From contig NZ_ALJL01000017.1 in NCBI RefSeq assembly GCF_000287675.1, positions 1-64,000 on the forward strand: a stretch of 64,000 nt of DNA. Reading direction: 5' to 3'. The notes beneath the pieces were generated by a model. That model made no database searches, was not told the origin of the DNA, and saw only the letters and a list, made by a program, of their open reading frames with translations. Positions 1 through 8,259 of the stretch are shown piece by piece (position 1 is the first letter of the stretch; the number at the start of each line of letters is the position of its first letter). Source of the stretch: Lachnoanaerobaculum sp. ICM7 (GTDB taxonomy: Bacteria > Bacillota > Clostridia > Lachnospirales > Lachnospiraceae). The translations under genes were made by a program, and so were the position numbers.

Positions 1-560
<560 letters not shown>

Positions 561-637
561 AAGATAGGAAAAAATTTATAATAGCTCGGAATTTGGTAGG
601 CAGTTTTGAGGGTGCATTCCCTTTTATAAAAAAATAC
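561..637 (+). other. rRNA-tRNA spacer lacking a 5S gene
   Basis: This spacer lies between the 23S end and the tRNA promoter. It holds a weak hairpin (AGGG-TGCATT-CCCT, 609-622, then TTT) that might act as a poor terminator or an RNA-processing site. No stretch resembles 5S rRNA (about 117 nt, with the CCGAAC motif). Confidence 0.5.
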
Positions 638-666
638 TTGACAATTTATTCTTCACAGAGTAGAAT
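638..666 (+). promoter_or_regulatory. Sigma-A-type promoter of the tRNA array
   Basis: TTGACA (638-643) and TAGAAT (661-666) are separated by exactly 17 bases, and the first tRNA starts 12 bases downstream. This suggests that the tRNA cluster is transcribed at least partly independently of the rRNA operon. Confidence 0.75.
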
Positions 667-678
667 ATCACAGTATTC

Positions 679-750
679 GGCCCCATGGTCAAGCGGTTAA
701 GACATCGCCCTTTCACGGCGGTAACACGAGTTCAAATCTCGTTGGGGTCA
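679..750 (+). tRNA. tRNA-Glu (TTC)
   Basis: This is a 72-nt cloverleaf. The acceptor strands are GGCCCCA and TGGGGTC, the anticodon loop CTTTCAC carries TTC, and the T-arm has GTTCAAATC. The 3' CCA is not encoded. It is the first tRNA of the array. Confidence 0.95.
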
Positions 751-769
751 TTGGCGAAAGCCTTTATTG

Positions 770-843
770 GGAGCTTTAGCTCAGTTGGTTAGAGCAATCG
801 GCTCATAACCGATCGGTCCCGGGTTCGAGTCCCTGAAGCTCCA
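770..843 (+). tRNA. tRNA-Met (CAT)
   Basis: This is a 74-nt cloverleaf. The acceptor stem is GGAGCTT/AAGCTCC and the anticodon stem ATCGG/CCGAT holds loop CTCATAA (anticodon CAT at 804-806). The body looks like elongator tRNA-Met of Clostridia. A lysidine-modified tRNA-Ile2, which also has a CAT anticodon gene, cannot be excluded by eye. No CCA is encoded. Confidence 0.85.
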
Positions 844-844
844 C

Positions 845-866
845 TGCCCTTAGTTTTCTAAGGGCA
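845..866 (+). other. 9-bp perfect stem-loop between two tRNAs
   Basis: TGCCCTTAG and CTAAGGGCA pair perfectly across a TTTT loop, starting two bases after tRNA-Met. No T-tract follows, so it is not a canonical terminator. It may guide tRNA precursor processing. Confidence 0.6.
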
Positions 867-870
867 ATAT

Positions 871-943
871 TCCTTGATAGCTCAGTCGGTAGAGCATGCG
901 GCTGTTAACCGCAGTGTCGTAGGTTCAAGTCCTACTCAGGGAG
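871..943 (+). tRNA. tRNA-Asn (GTT)
   Basis: This is a 73-nt cloverleaf. The acceptor stem is TCCTTGA/TCAGGGA with a G discriminator, and the anticodon stem TGCGG/CCGCA holds loop CTGTTAA (GTT). The 3' CCA is not encoded. Confidence 0.95.
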
Positions 944-969
944 CTGAGATATTTATATCTTAATATTAT

Positions 970-1043
970 GGCCCGATGGCTCAGTTGGTTAGAGCGCCGC
1001 CCTGTCACGGCGGAGGTCGTCGGTTCGAGTCCGATTCGGGTCG
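970..1043 (+). tRNA. tRNA-Asp (GTC)
   Basis: This is a 74-nt cloverleaf. The acceptor stem is GGCCCGA/TCGGGTC with a G discriminator, as usual for Asp. Anticodon GTC lies in loop CTGTCAC between CCGCC and GGCGG. No CCA is encoded. Confidence 0.95.
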
Positions 1044-1050
1044 CTTTTAT

Positions 1051-1136
1051 GCCGCAGTGGCGGAACAGGCAGACGCCCGGGACTTAAAATCCCGTGGGTA
1101 GAAATACCCGTACCGGTTCGATTCCGGTCTGCGGCA
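1051..1136 (+). tRNA. tRNA-Leu (TAA)
   Basis: This is an 86-nt class II tRNA with a long variable arm (GGGTAGAAATACCC). The acceptor stem is GCCGCAG/CTGCGGC with an A discriminator, and the anticodon is TAA. It is the last tRNA of the array and is followed at once by a terminator. Confidence 0.95.
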
Positions 1137-1147
1137 GTTTGAAATTT

Positions 1148-1184
1148 AGCACAGTCCTTATAATAAAGGATTTGTGCTTTTTTT
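1148..1184 (+). terminator. Intrinsic terminator of the tRNA array
   Basis: AGCACA-G-TCCTT pairs with AAGGA-TT-TGTGCT around a short loop and is followed by seven T residues. Confidence 0.85.
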
Positions 1185-1217
1185 ATGTTTATTTTAATGG
1201 TTCTTTGTCAAATGTTG

Positions 1218-1248
1218 GGGTGGGTTGATTTTTAATCCACTCTTTTTT
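1218..1248 (+). terminator. Second, back-up terminator
   Basis: GGGTGGGTT pairs with AATCCACTC (9 bp including two G-T pairs) over a 7-nt loop and is followed by six T. It is in tandem with the terminator 34 bases upstream. Confidence 0.6.
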
Positions 1249-1291
1249 ATGATCTTATATAAAATGCTGTCAATAATGTGTCAAAGTAATG

Positions 1292-1308
1292 TATACTAAA
1301 ATAGTATA
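1292..1308. promoter_or_regulatory. Inverted repeat upstream of the adh promoter
   Basis: TATACT-AAAAT-AGTATA is a perfect 6-bp inverted repeat ending 29 bases before the adh -35 box. It could be an activator site, but the region is very AT-rich and chance is possible. Confidence 0.3.
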
Positions 1309-1336
1309 GAAATACAAAAATAATAATATAAATCTG

Positions 1337-1365
1337 TTGATTTTATTGTATACTTTTGATATAAT
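1337..1365 (+). promoter_or_regulatory. Promoter of adh and the GTPase gene
   Basis: TTGATT (1337-1342), 17-base spacer, TATAAT (1360-1365). Transcription from about 1372 would leave a leader of about 105 nt before the chosen adh start. Confidence 0.75.
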
Positions 1366-1477
1366 ATAGTTAATTCTTTAACAAGAATATGTCCACATAA
1401 ATGGAGTGGGAGATAGTTTAAACGGTATCATATCCCAAATACCTAAGGACAAAACAATTATACCAGGAGGAAATGAT

Positions 1478-2539
1478 ATGAAGGGTTATGCAATGCTGAA
1501 GATCGGTGAGTCAGGATGGATTGAGAAGGAGAGACCGAAATGCGGTCCTATGGATGCTATATGTAGACCGTTGGCACTCGCTATATGTACTTCAGACGTA
1601 CATACACTTTGGGAAGGTGCTATCGGTGAGCGTCACAACATGATATTGGGACATGAAGGTTGTGCAGAGGTTGTAGAAGTAGGTGAATTGGTAAAAGATT
1701 TTAAACCGGGTGACAGAGTTTTGGTACCTGCAATTACACCTGACTGGAATTCACTTGAGGCTCAGGCAGGATTTTCTATGCACTCAGGCGGAATGCTTGC
1801 AGGATGGAAGTTTTCAAACTTCAAAGACGGTGTATTCTCAGAGTATTTCCATGTAAACGATGCTGACGGAAACCTTGCTTTACTTCCGTCGAGTATAAAT
1901 ACTGTAGATGCATGTATGCTTTCAGATATGGTTCCTACAGGTTTTCATGGTGCAGAGCTTGCAGATGTTCAGTACGGTGATTCAGTTTTAGTAATCGGAA
2001 TCGGACCTGTAGGTCTTATGTCGGTTGCAGGCGCGGCTCTTCGTGGTGCTTCAAGAATTATCGGTGTAGGAACAAGAAAAGTTTGCCGTGATGCCGCTAA
2101 ATTCTACGGAGCAACAGAATTCATCGGATACAGAGAAGGACCTATCGATAAGCAGGTTCTTGATATGACCGGAGGTAAGGGAGTTGATAAGATTATCATT
2201 GCAGGCGGTACTGTAGATACATTCGCAGAGGCTGTTAAATGTCTTAAGCCGGGCGGAAGAATCGGAAATGTAAACTACCTTGGTGAAGGTGAGAGCATTG
2301 CTATTCCACGTGTAGAGTGGGGAGTAGGAATGGGACATAAACTTATCAATGGAGGTCTTATGCCGGGTGGTAGACTTCGTATGGAGAAGCTCGGTTCATT
2401 GGTAGCTGCAGGTAAGCTTGACCTTGCACCTCTTAGCAGCCATGTATTTAACGGATTCGATCATATCGAAGAAGCTTTGTTCTTGATGAGAGATAAGCCG
2501 GAAGATCTTATTAAGCCTGTAGTTAAGATAGAAGATTAA
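1478..2539 (+). CDS. adh: NADP-dependent secondary alcohol dehydrogenase (zinc MDR family)
   Basis: The 353-residue protein should interconvert secondary alcohols and ketones (for example isopropanol and acetone) with NADP(H) in the cytoplasm. It closely resembles the Thermoanaerobacter brockii enzyme as I remember it: it starts MKGYAML and contains GAIGERHNMILGHE and HSGGMLAGWKFSN. The catalytic zinc ligands C37, H59 and D150 and the neighbouring E60 are present. G198, T199, R200 and Y218 match the NADP-phosphate pocket (the brockii enzyme has Ser at 199). The Rossmann motif GIGPVG is at 174-179. I chose the ATG at 1478 because AGGAGG lies 7 bases before it and the product then starts like its relatives; an in-frame ATG at 1406 would add 24 unmatched residues. 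The next gene starts 4 bases after the stop. Confidence 0.93.
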   Translation: MKGYAMLKIGESGWIEKERPKCGPMDAICRPLALAICTSDVHTLWEGAIGERHNMILGHEGCAEVVEVGELVKDFKPGDRVLVPAITPDWNSLEAQAGFSMHSGGMLAGWKFSNFKDGVFSEYFHVNDADGNLALLPSSINTVDACMLSDMVPTGFHGAELADVQYGDSVLVIGIGPVGLMSVAGAALRGASRIIGVGTRKVCRDAAKFYGATEFIGYREGPIDKQVLDMTGGKGVDKIIIAGGTVDTFAEAVKCLKPGGRIGNVNYLGEGESIAIPRVEWGVGMGHKLINGGLMPGGRLRMEKLGSLVAAGKLDLAPLSSHVFNGFDHIEEALFLMRDKPEDLIKPVVKIED

Positions 2540-2543
2540 TCCC

Positions 2544-3482
2544 ATGGATATCTTGATTGTATCCGGTTTTTTAGGGGCCGGGAAAACTACATTTATAAAG
2601 GCTCTTTCAAAAAAGACCGGTAAGGAATTTGCCATTCTGGAAAATGAATACTCAGATCTTGGTGTAGACGGTGAAAGGCTTCAAGATTCGACTATAAATA
2701 TCTGGGAACTGACGGAGGGATGCATATGCTGTTCTACAAAACAGGATTTTGCACAGTCGGTTTTAACCATTGCAAATACTATTTCTCCTGACTATTTGGT
2801 TGTAGAGCCGACAGGTGTGGCTAAGCTTGGAAATATAATCAAGAATCTGCAAAGGATAGAATATGAAAAAATAAGACTCTTATCCCCGATATGTATATTG
2901 GATATAGAGGGGATAAGAAGCTACGGCAATGAATTTCCGGATATATTCAAAGATCAGATATGCAGTGCAGGTCAGGTAATACTTTCAAAGACTGAAAACC
3001 TTTCAGAGAGAGAAAGAGCTTCACTGATAAACGAGGTTAAAAGTATAGATCCGGAATCTGTTGTAACGGACAGACATTATTCGGAGTACCGGACGGAGTG
3101 GTGGGATGAGATTCTCTGCACTTATCCGGACGGAAGTAAAAAGATTGTACAAAAAACTGATGATACATCGGATATGCTTGATACATTTTCTTTATCTGAA
3201 GTAAAGGCATCAGGTATAGGAAGCTTTGTATGTTTTATGGAAAATATTATAAGGGGAGAATATGGTGATATTGTCAGGGCTAAGGGCAATATATCAACAG
3301 ATTCAGGAAACATCACTTTTGATGTGGCAGGCGGCAGATATGCACTTCTTTTAACAGAATCTTCTGAGGATTCAAAAGCTGTATTTATAGGAAACAGAAT
3401 CAGAAAACAAAAAATAAGAAAAGTATTATTTGAAAATTCTAAGAATGTAAAGATACTGCCGTTTGGGGCGTACAAAAGATAA
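2544..3482 (+). CDS. CobW/COG0523-type G3E GTPase, putative metal chaperone
   Basis: This 312-residue P-loop GTPase belongs to the CobW/YjiA group, whose members bind metal ions (often zinc) and pass them to client proteins. Visible motifs are Walker A GFLGAGKT (8-15), the family metal site CICC (C60, C62, C63), EPTG (88-91) and the base-recognition motif SKTE (148-151, standing for NKxD). The weakly conserved C-terminal part (from about 210) fits the CobW_C domain. It begins 4 bases after the zinc enzyme adh and shares its promoter, so delivering metal to that dehydrogenase is a reasonable inference, not a demonstrated role. Translation is probably coupled, since no clear ribosome site precedes the ATG. 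Confidence 0.85.
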   Translation: MDILIVSGFLGAGKTTFIKALSKKTGKEFAILENEYSDLGVDGERLQDSTINIWELTEGCICCSTKQDFAQSVLTIANTISPDYLVVEPTGVAKLGNIIKNLQRIEYEKIRLLSPICILDIEGIRSYGNEFPDIFKDQICSAGQVILSKTENLSERERASLINEVKSIDPESVVTDRHYSEYRTEWWDEILCTYPDGSKKIVQKTDDTSDMLDTFSLSEVKASGIGSFVCFMENIIRGEYGDIVRAKGNISTDSGNITFDVAGGRYALLLTESSEDSKAVFIGNRIRKQKIRKVLFENSKNVKILPFGAYKR

Positions 3483-3506
3483 AAGGGCTGATTATCGGCC
3501 CTTTTT
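3481..3506 (+). terminator. Terminator after the adh-GTPase operon
   Basis: AAAAGGGC pairs with GCCCTTTT over a 9-nt loop and ends in a T run. It overlaps the GTPase stop codon. With A residues on its other side it can also serve the convergent exporter gene. Confidence 0.85.
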
Positions 3507-3528
3507 GCTTTAATAAATTATATCCGAT

Positions 3529-4395
3529 TCAATTCTTAAGAATCTTAGGTAAAACTTCGGACAGTATAAATGAAAATATTACAATTGCTCCACCTATAAT
3601 TAGATTCGGAGTAAAAGACTCGTGTAAAAGTGTTATTCCCATAACAGCAGCCATCACACTTTCAAGAGAGAGCAATACTCCGCTTGTTGTGGCGGATACA
3701 TGTTTCATACCGTACAGTATTAAAAAGAAAGGTAAGGTTGTACAAAATACGGTAAGATATATTAACTGAAAGCTGTCTGAAAGATTTAAGGCAAAACTGT
3801 TATTTCCGATTAAAACTAATGACAGGATAGAAAGAACGGCTGTAGTGGAAACCTGCAATACATTCAATATTCCGGAATCATAAAGTTTTGAGTACTTAGA
3901 TGAAATAACAATATACAAAGCATAGTCAACAGCACAAAGTATGCAATATATATCACCGATATGAAAGCTTCCAAGATTATTACCTAAAATAAAGAATACG
4001 CCTATCATGCAGGTAACTGAAACAATTATATCGGATAATGAGGGTCTTTTTCTCATTATAACAAGGTATGCAAGGGGCAGGAGTATAATATATGATGCAA
4101 TAAGTAAAGATGAGCGTGAGGTTGTTGTATACTGTAAGCCGACTGTAAATGTAAAAAATTCTCCGAAAAGAAATATGCCCATTATTATACCGGCTTTTAA
4201 TATTTCAAAATTTATCTTCAATAGCTTTTTATTATAAATAAATACAAGTATTATTGCTGCAAAAGAAAATCTTAAAGACAATATCATATAAGGTGACACA
4301 TCTTCTAAAAGCTGTTTTACAAAAATATAGGCTGAAGCCCAGAAAAATGTAGCAGTAAATAATGCAAAAAAAGCCGGAATCTTTTCTCTATTCAT
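3529..4395 (-). CDS. EamA/DMT-family transporter
   Basis: This 288-residue integral membrane protein has about ten hydrophobic segments arranged as two repeats of five, the layout of the drug/metabolite transporter superfamily (two EamA domains). It starts MNREKIPAFFALFTATFFWAS; the phrase FFWASAYIFVKQ is typical of the first EamA helix. The substrate cannot be read from sequence; family members export amino acids, nucleotides or drugs. The ATG is preceded by GGGGGA on the minus strand. It is transcribed away from the Hcp-linked operon, with a 254-base intergenic region between, so shared regulation is possible but unproven. Confidence 0.85.
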   Translation of the reverse strand: MNREKIPAFFALFTATFFWASAYIFVKQLLEDVSPYMILSLRFSFAAIILVFIYNKKLLKINFEILKAGIIMGIFLFGEFFTFTVGLQYTTTSRSSLLIASYIILLPLAYLVIMRKRPSLSDIIVSVTCMIGVFFILGNNLGSFHIGDIYCILCAVDYALYIVISSKYSKLYDSGILNVLQVSTTAVLSILSLVLIGNNSFALNLSDSFQLIYLTVFCTTLPFFLILYGMKHVSATTSGVLLSLESVMAAVMGITLLHESFTPNLIIGGAIVIFSFILSEVLPKILKN

Positions 4396-4504
4396 TTTAT
4401 TCCCCCAAATAATAAAAAAATATTGATATAAGCTTTATTATAACGCATATTTGTTGTAAAATATATATTTCCTAAAACAACTTTTTAGACTGTCAAGTTG
4501 AATC

Positions 4505-4514
4505 TTGTATACAA
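4505..4514. promoter_or_regulatory. TTGTATACAA palindrome in a divergent intergenic region
   Basis: This 10-bp perfect palindrome resembles GntR-type half-site arrangements (GT-N2-AC). It lies between the DMT exporter and the solute-binding-protein gene, 26 bases upstream of the Fnr-like operator. It could belong to either promoter or be fortuitous. Confidence 0.25.
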
Positions 4515-4539
4515 TAAACAAAATAAATACTTGTTTGTT

Positions 4540-4553
4540 TTAACATCGGTTAC
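4540..4553 (+). promoter_or_regulatory. Crp/Fnr-type operator, site 1
   Basis: TTAAC-ATCG-GTTAC is a near-perfect palindrome (TAAC-N4-GTTA) of the Crp/Fnr/HcpR class. Its centre (4546.5) is 29.5 bases before the -10 box at 4576, which places it at about -41.5 from the predicted start. The hcp promoter has the same motif at exactly the same distance. The likely ligand is the Crp/Fnr-like protein encoded at 7572-8243. Confidence 0.75.
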
Positions 4554-4575
4554 AGATTTTTTGTTGTACTCAAAC

Positions 4576-4581
4576 TAGAAT
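4576..4581 (+). promoter_or_regulatory. -10 box of the SBP-GTPase-ATPase-regulator operon
   Basis: TAGAAT has no good -35 hexamer at the correct spacing (CAGATT), as expected for an activator-dependent class II promoter. The predicted start is near 4588, giving a leader of about 60 nt. Confidence 0.6.
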
Positions 4582-4649
4582 ATGATTTACCTATAGTATT
4601 AGCCGGGACATACTTATCCGGCTTTGTTTAATCAGTTAAAGGAGTTTAT

Positions 4650-5870
4650 ATGAATAAATACTTTGATATAAAAGATAAAGTATACGATGTTACAGAAAAG
4701 TACCCGGAGCTTATAGAAGTATTGGCAGGTGCAGGATTTGAGAATTTAAAGAATGATATGATGAGAAAATCAATGGGAAAACTTCTCAGTCTTGAAACCG
4801 CTTTAAAGAGTAAGAATATAAATGTTGAGGTATTTGAAAAGCAACTTGTAGAGGCCATTGAGAGAAAGACTGTAATGTCTGATAATAACGGTATTGTAAG
4901 AAATCAGGATGAAAATGCAAAGACCTCTATAAAGGGAATATTGCCATGTCCTGTAAGAATGCAGTTTATAGAAAAGTTTGAAAAGTTTGTGGAAAGTCAG
5001 GACTATGAAATCAACTACAATCTGAATGCCGCAAGTATGGGAATGGAAGTTATTGAAGAAGAAATAATGAATGCAAAGACGGAAGACGATTTGTCGGATG
5101 TATATATGTCGGCAGGATTTAATTTGTTTTTTGATAAGAAATTGATGGGCAAGTTTAGAGATAAGGGTGTTTTTGTAGACTATAGACAGGGAAAATTAAA
5201 TAAATCTCTAGATAACGGAATGATTTCCTTAAAGGATCCGAAAGGAGAATATTCTATAATAGGCGTTGTTCCTGCAATTTTTATTGTAAATAAGGATGTA
5301 CTGGGAGACAGAAGTTTACCTGTTTCATGGGAAGATTTATTTAAGCCTGAGTTTGAAAACTCAATAGCACTTCCTACTTCGGATTTGGATATGTTTAATG
5401 CAATTATGCTTGGAATATATTCAAATTATGGTAAGGAAGCCATAGAAGCACTTGGAAGAGGTCTTTTAAAGTCTATGCATCCGGCACAGATGGTAAAGAC
5501 CGGAGGAAGAAAAGATTTCAATGCACCTGCAGTAAGTATTATGCCTTATTTCTTCTCAAAGACCATAAAGGAAAATTCAAACCTTACAGTGGTTTGGCCA
5601 AAGGACGGAGCTATAATAAGTCCTGTATTCCTTTTGACAAGAAAGAAAAATTATGAAAACAGTAAGCCTTTAATAGATTTTCTGTTATCAAAAGAAGTGG
5701 CGGATATATTGGGTGCAGACGGTAAATTCCCACAGACAAACCCTGAATATGATAATAAACTTGCAGATGATCAAAACTTCCTTTGGGCAGGATGGGATTT
5801 TATTCATTCAAATGATATCGGAGAGATCCTTTCAAATACTGAAAAATGGTTTTACGGTCAGACAGAATAA
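4650..5870 (+). CDS. Cytoplasmic DUF1858-like domain fused to a type 2 solute-binding domain
   Basis: This 406-residue protein has two parts. Residues 1-72 look like a DUF1858/ScdA_N-type small helical domain (VYDVTEKYPELIEVLAGAGF), but the usual cysteine pair is absent: the place of CLGC is taken by ENLK. Residues about 93-400 resemble ABC-transporter periplasmic-binding proteins of the iron (AfuA/FutA) type, including PVSWEDLFKPEF and the late EVADILG segment. There is no signal peptide or lipobox, so the binding domain appears to work inside the cell. It is the first gene of an operon with a HypB-like GTPase, an ABC ATPase and a Crp/Fnr regulator. My inference is a metal- or cluster-handling role tied to Hcp. 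Domain identities are from pattern memory. Confidence 0.7.
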   Translation: MNKYFDIKDKVYDVTEKYPELIEVLAGAGFENLKNDMMRKSMGKLLSLETALKSKNINVEVFEKQLVEAIERKTVMSDNNGIVRNQDENAKTSIKGILPCPVRMQFIEKFEKFVESQDYEINYNLNAASMGMEVIEEEIMNAKTEDDLSDVYMSAGFNLFFDKKLMGKFRDKGVFVDYRQGKLNKSLDNGMISLKDPKGEYSIIGVVPAIFIVNKDVLGDRSLPVSWEDLFKPEFENSIALPTSDLDMFNAIMLGIYSNYGKEAIEALGRGLLKSMHPAQMVKTGGRKDFNAPAVSIMPYFFSKTIKENSNLTVVWPKDGAIISPVFLLTRKKNYENSKPLIDFLLSKEVADILGADGKFPQTNPEYDNKLADDQNFLWAGWDFIHSNDIGEILSNTEKWFYGQTE

Positions 5871-5884
5871 GGAGAGATTAATAT

Positions 5885-6583
5885 ATGAATTTAGTTATAT
5901 TTTCAGGCCCTCCTTCGTCGGGAAAGACCTCTGTTATTTTAAAAACTATTGAAGCAATGAAGGATAGAGGTATAAAGGCGGGAGTTGTAAAGTTTGACTG
6001 TTTATATACCGATGACGATATCATATATGAAAAGGCAAACATTCCTGTAAAGAAAGGACTTTCGGGAGGACTTTGTCCCGATCATTTCTTTGCATCAAAT
6101 ATCGAAGACGTTGTGAAATGGGGAAGAGAACAAGGTCTGGATCTGCTTATTACGGAGTCGGCAGGACTTTGTAATCGTTGTTCACCTTATATTACAGATA
6201 TAAAAGGTGTATGTGTAATAGACAATCTCTCAGGTATAAATACACCTAAAAAAATAGGACCTATGCTAAAGGCGGCGGATATCGTAGTCATAACAAAGGG
6301 CGATATAGTAAGTCAGGCGGAGAGAGAAGTATTCAGCGGTAGAGTAAGTGCGGTAAATCCGAGAGCCATGGTAATGAATGTAAACGGACTCAGCGGTCAG
6401 GGCGCATTCGAGTTGTCTACATTAATATATGACAATGAAGTAAATATTGAGTCGGTACAGGGAATGAAGCTCAGGTTTGCAATGCCTTCGGCAATGTGCT
6501 CGTATTGTCTGGGAGAAACCAGAATAGGAGAAGATTACCAATTAGGTAATACCAAGAAGATGCAATGGGAGGCAAATAAATGA
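5885..6583 (+). CDS. HypB/UreG-like G3E GTPase with CxxC motifs
   Basis: This 232-residue P-loop protein resembles the SIMIBI-class metallochaperone GTPases (HypB, UreG) that drive insertion of nickel or other cofactors. Walker A is GPPSSGKT (8-15); ESAG (91-94) occupies the position of the HypB/UreG ENVG motif; TKGD (137-140) replaces NKxD. Two cysteine pairs stand out: C96-N-R-C99 immediately after the ESAG switch, and C205-S-Y-C208 near the C-terminus. Both could bind metal or an Fe-S cluster and sit where nucleotide state could control them. The gene begins 14 bases after the solute-binding gene, with GGAGAG ahead of the ATG, and its stop overlaps the next start (ATGA). No hydrogenase or urease genes are nearby, so a different client, possibly Hcp, is inferred. 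Confidence 0.75.
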   Translation: MNLVIFSGPPSSGKTSVILKTIEAMKDRGIKAGVVKFDCLYTDDDIIYEKANIPVKKGLSGGLCPDHFFASNIEDVVKWGREQGLDLLITESAGLCNRCSPYITDIKGVCVIDNLSGINTPKKIGPMLKAADIVVITKGDIVSQAEREVFSGRVSAVNPRAMVMNVNGLSGQGAFELSTLIYDNEVNIESVQGMKLRFAMPSAMCSYCLGETRIGEDYQLGNTKKMQWEANK

Positions 6584-7614
6584 GTGAAATGAAATTAAAA
6601 GATTTACTGGAAAAATATCCTTTTGCTGCAGATTTCTTTGAGAGCGCAGGTTTTGATATCACTGAAAGTTTGGATGCAACTTTTTCTGAATTTTTGGATG
6701 GATTTACCGAAGAAGAACTTGAAGAAACAGCAATAAATAAGGTAGAATTAAAAATCCAGCTTGACACATTCATCAAGCAAATGCTACAATTCCTTGGTGA
6801 TAACAAAGAAAAAATAGAAAGTTTAACTATTTTTCCGGGACATAACAAAAGTGGAGAAAGAGAAAATTGTGAAAAATTTGACATTTTTTCTTCACAAATT
6901 GTGTCTATAGTTGGACCTACAGGATCCGGAAAGAGTAGATTGTTGGCTGACATAGAATGGGCAGCACAAAATGATACCCCTACCGGTAGAACCATATATA
7001 TAAATGGTAAAAAACCGGATCCGAAATGGCGTTATTCTACAAATAATAAATTGGTTGCACAGCTATCACAAAATATGAACTTTGTTATGGATCTTACTGC
7101 CCGTGAATTTATAACCATGCATGCGGAGAGCAGAATGGTCGAAGATATTGAGACCGTAGTTGAGAAGATCCTTTATGAAGCAAATAAACTTGCCGGAGAA
7201 AATTTTGCACCTGAAACGGCAGTAACAGCTCTGAGTGGAGGCCAGTCCAGAGCTTTGATGATTGCCGATACAGCGGTGCTAAGTTCTTCACCGATAGTTT
7301 TGATAGACGAGATTGAAAATGCCGGAATAGACAGAAAAAAGGCTTTAGACCTTTTAATATCCCAGGATAAAATAGTCCTTATGGCTACACATGATCCTCT
7401 TTTGGCATTGATGGCGGATAAGAGAATTGTTATCAAAAACGGTGGAATTGATAAGATAATTGAAACAACGGCAGAAGAAAAGGAAGTTTTGGTGCAACTG
7501 AACTATATTGACGGAATTATGCAAGAATCTAGAAAAAGACTGCGTGCGGGTATGACGCTTGAAGGAGATATATGTCAGGAAATTACACAGAGTCCCCACT
7601 CTTTAGGGGAATGA
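6580..7614 (+). CDS. DUF1858-like domain fused to an ABC-type ATPase, no permease
   Basis: In this 344-residue protein, residues 1-70 again resemble the DUF1858-type helical domain (LKDLLEKYPFAADFFESAGF) without its cysteines. Residues about 98-300 form an ABC ATPase: Walker A GPTGSGKS (112-119), Q-loop near Q161, signature LSGGQ (218-222), Walker B IVLIDE (239-244) and switch H271. All catalytic elements are intact. No membrane protein is encoded in the operon, so this is not an ordinary importer; soluble ABC ATPases such as SufC act in cluster assembly or other ATP-driven work. Its ATG overlaps the GTPase stop, and its 3' end overlaps the regulator gene by 43 bases, pointing to tight co-expression. 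Confidence 0.75.
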   Translation: MSEMKLKDLLEKYPFAADFFESAGFDITESLDATFSEFLDGFTEEELEETAINKVELKIQLDTFIKQMLQFLGDNKEKIESLTIFPGHNKSGERENCEKFDIFSSQIVSIVGPTGSGKSRLLADIEWAAQNDTPTGRTIYINGKKPDPKWRYSTNNKLVAQLSQNMNFVMDLTAREFITMHAESRMVEDIETVVEKILYEANKLAGENFAPETAVTALSGGQSRALMIADTAVLSSSPIVLIDEIENAGIDRKKALDLLISQDKIVLMATHDPLLALMADKRIVIKNGGIDKIIETTAEEKEVLVQLNYIDGIMQESRKRLRAGMTLEGDICQEITQSPHSLGE

Positions 7615-8243
7615 CTGAAGAGGAGATAGAGCTTTGCTTAAAAGAGGCAAGGGCCGATATCCTCGGTTTTAGAAAAGGTGAGATGATTTTCAATCAGGGA
7701 GACAAACCAAGATACATTACCATGTTGGTTGAGGGTAGTGTATCTGTAGGAAATGACTCCGTGAACGGAAAAAGAAGTATATTAGGTATGTTTTCAAACC
7801 CCGGAGAGCTTTTCGGAGAGGTTTTTTTGTTTTTAAATCATGATGAGTATGCAAATTATGCATGTGCAAGTTCACCAAGTAAGATTTTGGAGATACCGAA
7901 AGAGTATCTTACAAGACTTGGAGATAAGCCTTCAGCACTTCAAAATAAAATGCTCTCAAATCTGCTTACAATATTTGCGGAGAGGACATACTATTTAAAT
8001 AACAGATTACAGGTACTCTCATGCTCAACATTAAAGCAGAAGATTGCCAGATTTATATTGCAGAATATGAATGACAGAGACAGAGTTACTTTAAAGATGA
8101 GTAGAGAAGAGTTTGCGGACTTTTTAAATGCCGCAAGACCTTCACTCTCAAGAGAACTTATGAAAATGCAGGAAGACGGTTATATAAAGGTTGTGAGAAA
8201 AGACCTTATAGTAAAAAATCTGGAGGGACTGAAAAGTCTTTAA
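7572..8243 (+). CDS. Crp/Fnr-family transcription regulator
   Basis: This 223-residue regulator has an N-terminal cyclic-nucleotide-binding-like beta-barrel (about 10-125, FNQGDKPRYITMLVEGSVSV), a long dimer helix and a C-terminal Crp helix-turn-helix (about 178-205, FADFLNAARPSLSRELMKM). It lacks the N-terminal cysteine cluster of classical Fnr. HcpR-type family members control hcp in response to NO or nitrite and recognise GTAAC-like half-sites. The two operators at 4540 and 8260 make it the obvious controller of its own operon and of hcp. The start ATG has GGAGAT just upstream. The sensed signal is not readable from the sequence. Confidence 0.85.
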   Translation: MSGNYTESPLFRGMTEEEIELCLKEARADILGFRKGEMIFNQGDKPRYITMLVEGSVSVGNDSVNGKRSILGMFSNPGELFGEVFLFLNHDEYANYACASSPSKILEIPKEYLTRLGDKPSALQNKMLSNLLTIFAERTYYLNNRLQVLSCSTLKQKIARFILQNMNDRDRVTLKMSREEFADFLNAARPSLSRELMKMQEDGYIKVVRKDLIVKNLEGLKSL

Positions 8244-8259
8244 AAAAAAACATTGCTCA

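Noticed and set aside
1406-1477. 24-residue N-terminal extension of adh
   Set aside because: No ribosome site at 1406, and AGGAGG before 1478 plus the family N-terminus MKGYAML mark the true start.
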